A stretch of 64,000 bases of DNA from Clytia hemisphaerica (Eukaryota; Cnidaria; Hydrozoa; Leptothecata; Clytiidae), in contig CACVBU010000812.1 in NCBI GenBank assembly GCA_902728285.1, positions 538,352 to 602,351 of the forward strand. Direction: 5' to 3'. Of this stretch, positions 37,120 through 47,469 are shown piece after piece. The position numbers were made by a program, and so were the translations under genes. How positions within the stretch are numbered: the first letter of the stretch is position 1; the number at the start of each line of letters is the position of its first letter. The notes under the pieces were generated by a model. The model saw only the letters and a list, made by a program, of their open reading frames with translations, was not told where the DNA came from and did no database searches.

Positions 37120-37945
37120 AGAAATAGACATAAAAGGTCCATGTAACATTTGATCGCCTTTGACTACACCAGAGACGCCCTGTAAACGAATTACGTTGTA
37201 ATTCTCTTGGAAATCCTATATCTAAACTTTAATTTCAAGATGAAATTGGTGAAAAGCAGCAAAACTAAACTGAGTAATTGGTTGTGGCATACTCATTTCG
37301 ACAACGTAATTTGTAAAAATGTAAATGTAAATGTAAAAACTGTCAATCCAATAAAAATCTTATTTAATGAAAATCGGTTGTCAAAACAACCTAAAATAAA
37401 CACAAATCGAAATATATTAAACTGAAAATAAATATAGATATAAATGTAAATGTAAGAATCACATCTTCTTAAGGGCTACAATATATTGTGTAGTCTAAGT
37501 AACCCTTTATAATTGTTCGACTCAACCAAAAACTTTTTACCCTAATAATCGGTCGAAAAGGTGTATTGTTGACAAGTAAAATTAAACCAAGAAAGACGCG
37601 TCTTCTTCCTTTACCTTCGCATGTTTTTAATTTTAGGGGTTTTGGGATTCAAGTTTTTGAACCCCTACAACAAACCCCACCCCTTTCATTTTTTTGCTAA
37701 AAATCTGATTCTGTGAAAGAGGGTAACTTTGAAAGTCAATAATCAAAACAATTGAACTAAGGGGAGATGATTAATTTAGAGGGGTGGCTGCTTGGTTTTG
37801 ATAGCAAATTAGGGGGCATTTATACTTCTTTTGAATCTTCAAAAATCAAGTTTCTTTGTCCTGGGTTGGTACCCTTGACCTTGACCCCCCTCCCCTGGTA
37901 GGTCCACTCAACATGTTGTTTTTTACATTAAGGAGAATAATAGTC

Positions 37946-38467
37946 ATGTCAGCCAACAAAAAACCTGGTTGGATGGAATGTAGAAATAAAGCTGCTGACA
38001 AGAGACTTGGGGAAAAAAAAGATTTCGGTAAACAACAAACCAAACCAAGTTTTATTAAGGTTCAACGTTTAGAATCAAAAGTTTCAGGGAAGACTCAAAT
38101 CTACAGTCGATATGGAGCAATCGAGTTTGTCAATATTGAAGCATATGATCGTCTTTGCCTTCAAACTGTCATTCAAGCATGCAATGTCCATTTTGTTGAT
38201 GAAATTGGTTTCCACCAAACATGTGAGCTTTTGGTTGGACAAAGAGGTCCGTCAGTAAAGCAACAAAGCCAATTTAGTTTGGCTGATATTTACCATATCA
38301 GGTTTATCCAAAATCCAATTTACTCTACTTTTCCAACTTTAAATTCATCACGGAAAAGATGTTTGACATCCACTAAGAAGAAGGAAGACTCTGAAGTACC
38401 TTCCACTAGCAAACGTTCTCATTATAGCCCACCAACACCTCCACCAAGTATATTCTCTCTAAAATGA
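37946..38467 (+). CDS. N-terminal part of the alpha-kinase locus
   Basis: ATG 37946 opens a 173-codon ORF starting MSANKKPGWMECRNKAADK. It has a globular stretch (YGAIEFVNIEAYDRLCLQTV, GFHQTCELLVGQRGPSV) and a Ser/Pro-rich linker (SHYSPPTPPPSIFS). It stops at 38467 where the kinase frame takes over, so I treat both as one gene with one or two frame breaks between about 38425 and 38550. No introns are evident, unlike most genes in this window. The N-terminal region is not one I can name. Confidence 0.55.
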   Translation: MSANKKPGWMECRNKAADKRLGEKKDFGKQQTKPSFIKVQRLESKVSGKTQIYSRYGAIEFVNIEAYDRLCLQTVIQACNVHFVDEIGFHQTCELLVGQRGPSVKQQSQFSLADIYHIRFIQNPIYSTFPTLNSSRKRCLTSTKKKEDSEVPSTSKRSHYSPPTPPPSIFSLK

Positions 38468-39240
38468 TCAAATGTGGCAAAATGATGAAGCCTTTCAAAA
38501 CACTCGTAGAGATAGAACATTTCAATGTACAAGAAATGAAGTGGGATGATAAACGTCAACTTGTTGAATTTCAAATTGATGAGAAACCCTTTGGCAAGGG
38601 AACATTTAGAGCTGCATTCATGGCCAATTCTTCTCACAATCTTTTTAAAGGTAAGAAGTGGGTAGCCAAAAAGTATCAAAAACAAACTGTGGATGATTTA
38701 AAAGATCTTGACCTTGACCCATACCAGCATGGTAGAAAACTGGTCCAAATGCACTCATTAGCAAAAAATCTAGCAGAGTCTTTTACGAGAAGCATAACCT
38801 CCATCAAATTCGGCACAGTCTCCTACAACGAAGTGTATTTTGGTATATTAGACGGGAAAGTGATTACGGTTGAAGAATTCGCCAGTGGCAAGTTTGTGAA
38901 ATATGTCAACAATAATGGTGAAATCTGCAAGAATGTTGACAAACATGGTCAGAGTAAAGCTGAAGCCTTTGTTCACTTTACGTATCAAAAATCAGAAGAA
39001 AAGCTTATGGTTCTTGATATCCAGGGCTGTGGAAAAACCTATTTTGACCCAGAAATTGCAGCCGGTGAACATTTTGATGATCAAGATGAACTCTTGTTTT
39101 GTGGTGGAAACCTCTCCCAAACAGCCATCAAGAACTTCAAACATCTTCACCAGTGTAACAAATTTTGTTCTGATTTATTATTAACTCCATTCAAAGATGT
39201 AGATGATCAAGCATCAGAAAAGAACACAGAAAGTGAGTAA
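38425..39240 (+). CDS. Alpha-kinase domain (eEF2K/vwkA/TRPM7-type atypical protein kinase)
   Basis: The frame containing ATG 38464 encodes a full alpha-kinase domain of about 225 residues. FGKGTFRAAF is the nucleotide-binding segment, and WVAKKYQK carries the probable ATP lysine. VLDIQGCGKTYFDPEI carries the catalytic D-x-Q-G and the GxGxxxxDP loop, and GNLSQTAIKNFKHLHQCNKF followed by C is the zinc-binding HxCNxxC end. All residues expected for activity appear present. Known members are Ser/Thr kinases that phosphorylate residues in alpha-helices; the substrate here is unknown. An AATAAA at 39459 lies about 220 bases after the stop. Lack of introns and the broken join to the N-terminal part suggest a retrocopy, but I saw no poly-A tail or target duplication. 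Confidence 0.9.
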
Positions 39241-39560
39241 AAACCCATGAAGAATTTAGAACATGCTAAAACATATTGTCTTCTTGTGTTTAAACAATGT
39301 GTTAAAATGATTGTGATTGTAGCATTATTTTTTGTGTATATTATGTGGAAGATTAAAATCCAAGTGGGGCAACCACCTATTCCCATGTGATTTGACCTTG
39401 TAGTTACCATAGGAACAAAATTTCAGGCTCTTTATAATTGAATTTTTCTGCTTAGATTAATAAAGCTGATAATCTAGAATCACTCCATTTTACAATATTC
39501 TATTCTGTTTACACAGGAATTTTTGGTTGCTTCACTTCATTACAAAGAGTTCTTTATTTA

Positions 39561-39650
39561 CATTTAATATTTTGTTAAATTTGCTTGATCCAGGGAGGTC
39601 AAACATTTAATATTTTGTTAAATTTGCTTGATCCTGGGAGGGTCAAGCAG
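39561..39650. repeat. 43-bp tandem duplication next to a MITE
   Basis: CATTTAATATTTTGTTAAAT plus TTGCTTGATCC(A/T)GGGAGG occurs at 39561 and again at 39604. The second copy runs into the MITE that begins at 39634. Confidence 0.75.
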
Positions 39651-40105
39651 TTATTACAAGACACTAACTGCTTTTTCGCAAGAAGTTAGTAACACCACCA
39701 TCCTTGTTACACTTAGTACGTAGCTATACTAACTGAATTTGGGGTCAAATTTATATACACTTCCCTTGAAAAAGGCCTTGATATATCTTAGATTCAATTT
39801 TCCATCTTTCAATAGGAACATCAAATTTCTGTGGCAACCAACAAATCGTTTTTTAAATTAAAAAATATCGAAAATTTGAAAAAGAAATCAACTTCCCAGA
39901 AATTCTTTGGGTAATTTACGGTCTTTTTTTAGATTTCCTCGCAAAATCCTATTTTTCACACAGCAAGTACCAAAATTTTGCAATATTTTAGCAGGGGACC
40001 ACCCTATTTTGACACCTGAGTACTAAGTGATATCATCCAATTCACATGGTACACAACCCACGGTACTAACTGGCATAGTGTCTTGTAATAACTGCTTGAC
40101 CCCCT
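39634..40105. mobile_element. MITE with 8-bp duplication GCTTGATC
   Basis: The inner ends GGTCAAGCAGTTATTACAAG and CTTGTAATAACTGCTTGACC are perfect inverted repeats, extended by ACACTAACTG / GGCATAGTGT-type matches. GCTTGATC flanks both sides (39626-39633, 40106-40113), consistent with hAT-type insertion. The interior is non-coding. Confidence 0.7.
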
Positions 40106-40250
40106 GCTTGATCTTAAAATATTGCTCATTATGTACATTTAGTATTTTGTTGAAATTTTCATCTTTTGAACTGTTCTAAACCAGGGAGTGTAAACTTTGC
40201 TTCAATCTGATCTTGCTTTTTGATTCTGACGTTTGACACCACGTAAAGAA

Positions 40251-40653
40251 GTACTTAAGGCTTACAAACTTTCGTGAGCAGAAACGTTCGTGAATTTCGC
40301 GAATTTTGGCCTTTTTTGCGAAAGTAAATGTCTTTGAAAATTCTTAACAAGGCAATTCGCAACGCGAAAGTTTATGCTTGCGAAAAATTCTTTAAAAAAT
40401 GGAAATCCCTCGAAATCCTAACAAATATCAAATCCACGGCATCTTTTTATCCTCTAATGCAAAGTCGAAGAGCAGCCGTTTTTATCGGTTTTAAATATAT
40501 ATTTTCCACTTTTAAGGCCGTTTTCATTCTAAAATTCTCATTTTTATCGTTTTATCCAACAATTGGCGAAAGTTTATGCTCGCAAAAACACTTTGTCCTC
40601 AAATTCGACCTTGCGAAAGTTTCTGCTCGCGAAAGTTTGTACCCCTAAAGTAC
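40251..40653. mobile_element. MITE with about 40-bp TIRs
   Basis: The left end GTACTTAAGGCTTACAAACT and right end AGTTTGTACCCCTAAAGTAC pair, and pairing continues inward through TTCGTGAGCAGAAACGTTCG. The interior repeats GCGAAAG/TTTCGC words. No coding capacity (the 106-codon ORF inside is repeat-derived). Confidence 0.7.
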
Positions 40654-41580
40654 TTTAGTACTTTTAGTAGTAGTATTTTTAGTAGATATAAGCAAGTTTG
40701 AAACCAAAAATAAAAATTTCATTACATTTTTGGATAGGCTTGAATGTGAAATTTAGTTCTACAAAAAGTGTTTTAGCTTGTTTCAAATCAAAGATAGAAG
40801 TTTTTTGTTTTTATGATATATAAATGAGTCAATAAAGACAGTTTTTACTTTGTTTTTAAGATTTAGACACTACTTTGTTCCTGTAATATATATTTCGTTT
40901 GTTGGATCAAATTATTAAATTTCTTTCTGCCATTGCTTCAATTACCATGATAATATCTCTTATTGGTTCTGTTGAAAAATTGAGTCATGTTTTATCAAAA
41001 CCATTTTTAACGTATGACAATGGTGGGGGTTTAATCAACTAAATTTTTTAATATCCAAATATAGAAAGAAATGCATTAATCTTCCTTGTTACTTTTATAG
41101 AAATATTGATGTCTCTAACTTTCGTTTTAAGTTTGTTTTACGTTTCTTTTTGGCCCAGCTAGCTTTAGCGTACTGGGCCTTTCATTAGCATTGTGCCCGG
41201 TGTCAGTGTGTAACAATTTACTAGGCGATACGCGTTTTCAAACACAGCACAGGCTAGTACATATTGTGAACGATTTGATTGGCTGTTAGAACATGATTGA
41301 CAGAGTAAAAAACAATTGAAATCGTCTTTATTGGTTAAAAACATAAAAGGAGAAAATACAATTAACTATTAAAACTATAAGAATGTAACAGATGTGGTAC
41401 GTTTTAAGAAAAACAATGTGATTTACACAGAAATAACCATAACAAACCTTCTTCTCTTTAGGAAGATGTTCTTTTAAAAAAAGTTGTTTTTACATTTCTC
41501 TATCATGTGAACAGTTCAGTTGTTCACGTGTTAGGAAAAAAACTAACATCTCTGTATATAAGATTAAATATTATGAATTA

Positions 41581-42094
41581 ATAAATATGTAACTTAGAAG
41601 CTTCATTTTGTAATAATATTTTATTTTATTTAATATTTAAAACGTTTCGGTCTTCATCCAAAGACCATCATCAGTTAAAAAAACAAGTAAGAAAGTTATG
41701 TACACAAAAGAAAGGTTTCGGAAGCATTATATATTAGACAAAAGAAACCTGTATTAAATGTGCAAGATATGTCTGTTCCCTTGAAACTTTTTAAGTAATA
41801 GCTTTTTAATTATTGTAACATATTTTAACACATTTATTGACAATTTTATTACTTTTATTATCCTACAATTACAAGTAGAATGAGAAGAAAAACGTGCGTT
41901 TATTATTGTACGTAATAGCGCATTAACATTCTTTTTTATTCTACTTGTAGCGACTCTGATATAAATATGTGTACATAACTTTCTTACTTGTTTTTTTTAA
42001 CTGATGATGGTCTTTGGATGAAGACCGAAACGTTTTAAATATTAAATAAAATAAAATATTATTACAAAATGAAGCTTCTAAGTTACATATTTAT
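41581..42094. mobile_element. Foldback element with about 126-bp inverted arms
   Basis: Arms 41581-41706 and 41968-42094 are near-identical inverted copies separated by about 260 bases. Each arm contains CTGATGATGG...GAAGACCGAAACGTT (plus strand at 42001-42034, minus strand at 41674-41641). An inner hairpin (TACAAGTAGAAT / ATTCTACTTGTA) lies in the spacer. No coding sequence. Confidence 0.8.
42001..42034 (+). ncRNA. Hammerhead-ribozyme-like core motif
   Basis: CTGATGA, then a stem-loop (TGGTC ... GACC with loop TTTGGATGAA), then GAAAC: the order of the hammerhead catalytic core (CUGANGA, stem II, GAAA). A clear stem III and the cleavage-site UH before stem I are not identified, so activity is unproven. 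The same motif is on the minus strand at 41641-41674. Penelope-like and other retroelements in animals are known to carry such motifs. Confidence 0.4.
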
Positions 42095-42157
42095 TATTAA
42101 GCTGATTGCCCAAACAAATTTATTTATATTATGAATTATTTCCCATTGTTGTAAATT

Positions 42158-42235
42158 AGAGGTAGCCGAATGGTCTAAGGCGTCTATGGCTTGTGTTAGC
42201 GGCTCCCGGTTCAAAACCCCTCTGCTACTCAAGTC
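42158..42235 (+). pseudogene. tRNA-like sequence, probable SINE head
   Basis: Box-A-like TAGCCGAATGGTCTAAGG and box-B-like GGTTCAAAACC at the normal distance. A D stem (GCC/GGC) and a 6-bp acceptor-like pairing (GGTAGC/GCTACT) are visible. The T stem is mispaired (CCCGG versus CCCCT), so it is a tRNA pseudogene or SINE. It resembles Leu/Ser-type tRNAs in its D arm. The following CGCTGGGCCTTCATGCC module matches 8888-8904, which supports a SINE. Confidence 0.5.
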
Positions 42236-42309
42236 TTGTTCAGTTCATATTTTTATTCGCTGGGCCTTCATGCCCTCTGGGCTTCTTGTTTTCAGTTTAT
42301 CAAATTAAA

Positions 42310-45300
42310 ATGAATACCAACTGGAAATATGATGACTTACTTAAGGGAAAATTGGAGTTGTATGTTGCTCAATGTTTGAACCGAACTGAGATTGTTGAAC
42401 TTATGAAAAAAGAATTTAGCATACTTGGAGTTTGAGTACTCTAACCAGGAGATTCAATCATTTTGGAATTAGATATACTGATACTGAAGTTCCTGTCGAG
42501 TCTGCCAGAGAAGCTGTTTCAACTGAACTTCGAGGTCCAGGGCTACAGAACCATGCATAAAAAACTACGTGTTGTTCATGGTTTGAAAGTTCCTAGGAGT
42601 CTTGTTCATGATGTTATGTTTTTGGAAGAAAGTCAATTACTGAAGGACAGAAGACCCTGTCAGAAGAAAAAAAGAGTGAAGGGTCATTTTGTATCAAATG
42701 GACTTAATTGGGTACACTCCTTTGATGGCCATGATAAGCTTATGGGCTATCAGAACAGCACCTTCCCTCTAGCTGTGTATGGTTGTATCGACACTGCTAG
42801 TCGAAAGATACTTAAGCTCAAAATTTGGACTTCTAACAGCGACCCAAAGCTTGTTGGTAAATGGTATCTTCAACATATCATTGAGACGAAAAGGATTTCA
42901 AATATGGTTCGTCTTGATAAAGGTACTGAAACAGGTGATCTTGCGGCTATTCATTGTTTTCTGCGTTCCCGTTGTGACGAAAACTTGAAAGACCCTTCAT
43001 CTGTGATACGCTATGGTCCATCAACCTCAAATCAGGTACTTTATAGGATTAATTTAAGAAACAACAATTGTGAAGTAAAACATCATCTTTTGTCTGAGGT
43101 TGAAAACGCAATTAAATACTACAATTAAATAGATTACACTTTTTTATAAGAACACGAAAAGCCTTCGTATGTTCTAGATTTTTTGAACTTTCAGCCTAAC
43201 AACGTTCTTAAAATGTTCTTATTTTTGGAGGTTTTTCTTTCCTAAGAAATTGCATATTTTGCAGTCTTCAAAGCCTTCAAATGTTCTTGCTATGTAATCC
43301 TGTGTACTCAATTTTTTTGGCCCTCAAAGCCAACAAAAAAACCGTCAATCTCATTTGAAGACTACAAAATATGCAATTTCTTAGGAAATGGTACCGAAAT
43401 ACTAGAAACATTTCTACAATCATTTTTGGCTTTCCTCAGAGCGTTTTTGAAGGAAATTGCACTTGAAATGTAAGAAAATATTGCTTGTGTAGCCTTAGCT
43501 GTCATAAAGTTTGAGTAATTTGTAACAGGGTATTTAAGAGAAGGTCAGACTTTGGAGTAAACTGTAGATTGTGTTACTGCTCATTTTGAAGGAGATAACA
43601 ACCTCTCATTTTGTTTTCATCAACTGTTTTTTTGAAACTTAAAACCAATTTCAAAATGCTTAAATACATATGTCATTCTCTTTGGTTTATGAAATATTTG
43701 AAACACTTTTTTATTGGTATAGATTGAGCGATCGTGGAAAGAACTACATGAAAGACTAGAGAAATTCTTCAAAGGTCAACTCCTGTTCTTAAAATGTGGC
43801 GGACATTATGACCCAAGTTGTGAACAAGACAGGTAATTTGCTTTACATCAATCTTATTTTCTGCATGCAATAATTGACCAAAGATGAATATTAAGATCCG
43901 ATAACGCTCCGCAACGCATACGTCAAGTTATTGAGGTTCAAGTTATTGTTTCATAATGTTCAGTGTTTGATATAGAAATATCTGTTAGCCTTTTTAGACA
44001 CCATGTCTGCAAACTGTGGCAAAAACTGTTAAAATTTAAAATAGTTTTGACTTTTGGTGGTACCATTCAGTATGCTTTTGTACTTTTAGGATGATTTTAG
44101 CCTATATCATGATCCCAATCCTCCAAGCCGAACTTAACACATTCAAAGATGTCATCTGGAATTGCCATCGCATTAGATATAAAAAAGACCAAGTTTTACC
44201 AGACGGTGTTCCCGAACACATTTATACCGTACCTGAGGTGCATGACCTTGTTGAATGTGGTAAGTTCCAGTCAACTTTTATTCGATTATTGATGTCTTCA
44301 GCTCAGTTTTTGCGAAGATAATCTGTGGCAAATCTTTTTTACAATACTTAGGTATTTGCTTCCAGGCACATACGCTAATCGTTGATCTTTACAGCGTCAT
44401 TTTGATGAACCAGACATAGTGTCCTTCAGGGTCTCTCCCCCCCCACCTATGCCTAGAATGAAAATTTTCCATTCCCCCCTCATTTTTCCCCACCCTGCCT
44501 CCAAAGATTTTTCTGTCCCCCCCCCCCCCCTCAAGCATAAAATTAAAAAGCTGTAATTTGATGAACTTAACGCTTATTGTTTTCCCTAAGTTAGTTCTAA
44601 TTCAAGAATAAATGGAAAGGATGGTTGTTTTTAAACCATAATATTGATAAAACTAAGCATTATGCTATATAATCTCATAAAACCAGTTGTTTTTCAATTT
44701 TGAATTGATTTTGGTGAGTCCCCCCCCCATGCCTAGAGTGAAAATTTTCCATCTGAATTTGGGCTTTCGAATGAACATTTGAAGCTAACATTACATTCAG
44801 CCTCAAAGTTTGAATTCAAATCTAACAAAGGAAGCAGTTTCTTTCTGATAACCAAATACAAAATGACTACCCAAATTCTGTGTAACTCACACTGAGGGTA
44901 TTCATAGAGTATTCTTACGATTTGGCCAATTTTCACCCTGATATTCTTATATAAAAAGCGTGTAGCATAAGTTTTTACTAAACCTCGTAAAGAAATTTCA
45001 CTTTAGTAATGAAACATTTTGTGGCGTCTCCGGTACTTTAGACCCCAAGAAAAAAAGCAATCTTGGAATTTATAAACTCTTTTATTTATCTCCTCCCCGT
45101 GTACTTCTTGACTGACCTTCTTCATTGTAGGCTTTGATGTATCAGACCAGGATATCAAATCCCTTATAGATGAATCGGGAATCACACCAGAAGATGCCGA
45201 CTACCTTAATGATGATTTTAGGCATCTATGTGAACAATATCTACCCAATCTAGAGCTCGTTAAACCTCATGAATGTCAGGAAGCGTATATATACTTAAAA

Positions 45301-45327
45301 CGAGAGATTGAAAATGGCAGTTTTTAA
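42310..45327 (+). CDS. Integrase-core (rve-like, D,D,E) gene, four exons, with two frame breaks
   Basis: Exons 42310-43035, 43723-43832, 44090-44259 and 45131-45327 with canonical splice sites. The N-terminal part (MNTNWKYDDLLKGKLELYVA, LMKKEFSI) leads into a helix-turn-helix-like segment (STLTRRFNHFGIRYTDTEVP) in a second frame from about 42425. From about 42535 a third frame gives GYRTMHKKLRVVHGL and the catalytic core. Candidate catalytic residues are the Asp in HSFDGHDKL, the Asp in RLDKGTETG and the Glu in NQ|IERSWKELHERL. The C-terminal exons hold HYDPSCEQDRMILAY, VPEHIYTVPEVHDL and a helical tail. This family is widespread in fish and cnidarians as 'integrase core domain-containing' proteins. 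Two single-base shifts in exon 1 make this copy probably inactive. Confidence 0.8.
43134..43390. repeat. Foldback repeat in intron 1 of the integrase-core gene
   Basis: Arms CCTAAGAAATTGCATATTTT at 43241 and AAAATATGCAATTTCTTAGG at 43366 are perfect inverted copies, extended through GCAGTCTTCAAA / TTTGAAGACTAC. It is preceded by TTTTTTATAAGAACAC, an end of the family at 21899. Confidence 0.65.
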
Positions 45328-45375
45328 GAAACTTAACAATTAAGTTTTTTTCTCCATACCGTATTTCCTCTAACT

Positions 45376-45635
45376 ACTTTAATGGGATAAACTTTTGCGG
45401 GAATTAAATTTCGCGGATTTGGGTGTCATCCGCGAATTATTTCTAAACAAAACTCAAAATATGTCAAATAAATACTATTTGAATGGTTATTTGCATCAAA
45501 GAGGCGCAAATAATGTGTATTTCAACAACCAACATGCATGATTTGACAGTAAAAGTCACAAAATCGTGAAAATATTGCCACTCAATAGTGCCACCCGCGA
45601 AATTTAATCCCCGCGAAAGTTTATCCCATTAAAGT
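45376..45635. mobile_element. MITE family 'ACTTTAATGGGATAAAC', short copy
   Basis: The ends ACTTTAATGGGATAAACTTT and AAGTTTATCCCATTAAAGT are inverted repeats; GCGGG/CCCGC words extend the pairing. The interior includes CAACCAACATGCATGATTTG, shared with the larger copy at 55852-56807. A solo end (CTTTAATGGGATTAATTTTC) lies at about 45751. Confidence 0.8.
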
Positions 45636-45958
45636 AGCCAATAGCCAGGCTATGATTCACACCTGTTGCTCTTACACTGACCTTATCACTATGGTAAGAA
45701 AAATAGTTTGAGGCAGTCTTTGATAAAAAAGATCTACAAAAATAAGTGCTTTAATGGGATTAATTTTCACGGGGATTAAATTTCGCGGTTGAGCTTATTT
45801 TCATGATTTTAGTTTCTGTTACGGTCGGCTACCGTACAATTTTGTTTTGTTTATCATTAAAGTTGCTAGTTTTTAGTAACTATTTTATTATATAAATGTA
45901 TTTCTTATTTATCCTATACTTAGTTTTTCCAATACATAATCAGCTTGCGTGAGCTTTA

Positions 45959-46215
45959 AAGCTTTTTTCACATGTACGTAAAATTCTACTTCAGACCTTG
46001 AAGGGTGGGAATTCACCTAAGCTTACGTAGTGTATTAAGGCCTTATGTAGAATTTGCTTACAATCAAAAAGTTTTGGACGGAAGGAAAAGTCACGTAAGA
46101 CCCTCTTAATCAACAAAAACTCTACATAATGTCGGGGAAATTCCCAAAAGACAGCCTTACGAACAATTTTCCGTAAGGTCTTAAATAAAGTTTTACGTCC
46201 ATGTGAAAAAAGCTT
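45959..46215. mobile_element. MITE with AAGCTTTTTTCACATG ends
   Basis: The ends AAGCTTTTTTCACATG and CATGTGAAAAAAGCTT are perfect inverted repeats, and pairing continues through TACGTAAAA / TTTTACGT. The 257-bp interior is non-coding. Confidence 0.75.
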
Positions 46216-46309
46216 AAGAGGAAAAAGTTAAATATAGTATTCTGAAAATATTTGTCAGTTACATTTTTTTAAGTTTTGCGTTAATTGTAATGATTTATTG
46301 TTAACTTTA

Positions 46310-46609
46310 TTACAAAAAGATTGTTATATCCTCAACCGCATGTTTACTATTTTTTTCTGGTTTTGCACTAATTTCAAACCCTCTTGGATTTATAGATAGA
46401 TATCGTGGTTTCTTTGATTTCGAAGATTTTGTTTCGTCAAATGTTATCAAATTAAATATGCCTTCGTCAATGTGATTAAAGCCAGGTTTTATCCTGAACC
46501 TTTCAGAAACCCTCCTACAAAATGGTTGGTCACTTGCCGTACTCTTTACAGATTTTCGTTCGGCAAAACATTCCATCCCGCCAAATTTAAAATTCATATC
46601 ATAGGTCAT
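46310..46609 (-). CDS. Isolated 3' exon of an unrecognised gene
   Basis: Open from an acceptor (TTTTTGCAG before 46609) to a stop at 46310. It encodes about 99 residues starting MTYDMNFKFGGMECFAERKS, with RFRIKPGFNHIDEGIFNLIT and a Lys/Ser-rich stretch. Composition is protein-like. No partner exons were found upstream, so it is a gene fragment or the end of a gene whose other exons I missed. Confidence 0.35.
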   Translation of the reverse strand: MTYDMNFKFGGMECFAERKSVKSTASDQPFCRRVSERFRIKPGFNHIDEGIFNLITFDETKSSKSKKPRYLSINPRGFEISAKPEKNSKHAVEDITIFL

Positions 46610-46876
46610 CTGCAAAAACAATTCCAAACATTAACATAAGTCTCAAATTTCCCTAAGATCACCCTCCTCGATTTCAGCTGAAAGACTGAAGGGCTAGAAA
46701 CGAATTTCAAACCTCTAAGGCAAGAAAATGAAATGGGTTTTTTTAACTCGTTTGTTTTCGATTGGGACATTTTGGCAATTCTGGTGGTAAATTGTACATT
46801 CGATCCGGAATTGGGTATTATCGGAAGAAAAAAAAATTATAGCAAAAAAAAATAGATATCACTGTAACTAGAAAAA

Positions 46877-47076
46877 AAAAATTGAAACTGATGGGCCGAG
46901 AATTTAAGAAGATAAATATTTTTTTTAATAAAGAAAAAATTAAAAATGAGCCTGAAATAAAAAAAAAATAAAAATAACAAGAAAAAATATGTTTTAATCT
47001 TTTTGAAACTGATGGGCCGAGAATTTAAGAAGATAAATATTTTTTTTAATAAAGAAAAAATTAAAAATGAGCCTGA
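46877..47076. repeat. Tandem duplication of about 124 bp, insertion site of the Harbinger element
   Basis: A unit beginning GAAACTGATGGGCCGAGAAT and ending TTAAAAATGAGCCTGAA occurs at 46880 and 47004. A third partial unit (ACAAGAAAAAAC ... GAAACTGATGGGCC) lies at 53600-53671 beyond the transposon. The Harbinger element therefore inserted into a tandem array. Confidence 0.8.
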
Positions 47077-47232
47077 AGGCCCTCTTACACGGAGCAATAA
47101 TGAATTAAGATAAGATTTAAAATAATCACGAAACGATAATCTTATCTTATTGTGTCGTGTATCAAAGTTTAAAATAATAAAATCATTATCTTGATGACGT
47201 CGAACTCCCATTGTTCCGATTATTGTAGAGAA

Positions 47233-47268
47233 GTCGATTATAATCAAACTAGTTTGATTATAATCGAC
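47233..47268. other. Perfect 36-bp palindrome in the Harbinger subterminal region
   Basis: GTCGATTATAATCAAACT followed directly by its exact reverse complement. It lies 157 bases inside the left end, where transposase or accessory-protein binding sites are expected. Its role is not known. Confidence 0.8.
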
Positions 47269-47469
47269 GAGCTTACGATATTCAAAACAAAAGAAAGGAA
47301 GAAAAATCTATCGATCTGGCTGTGTAAACAAACTATTCCATTCATTTGATCATGCAGCTAGTGTGTTTTGTGTTGTATTTTTTGTGAAATTATTAAAAAG
47401 TGATAAAGACAGAAGTTCATGTGTAGTTAGTCTGCATGTAGAGAGCCTTAACTGACGAAAGAAGTCAAA

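Noticed and set aside
40328-40648. 106-codon plus ORF
   Set aside because: It lies within the TIR element 40251-40653 and follows its repeated TTTCGC words.
42158-42235. Functional tRNA gene
   Set aside because: The T stem and anticodon stem do not pair and the anticodon cannot be placed. Kept only as a tRNA-like pseudogene.
46837-47247. 136-codon minus ORF rich in Phe, Leu and Lys
   Set aside because: It spans A/T runs of a tandem duplication and the Harbinger end. Low complexity, no family signal.
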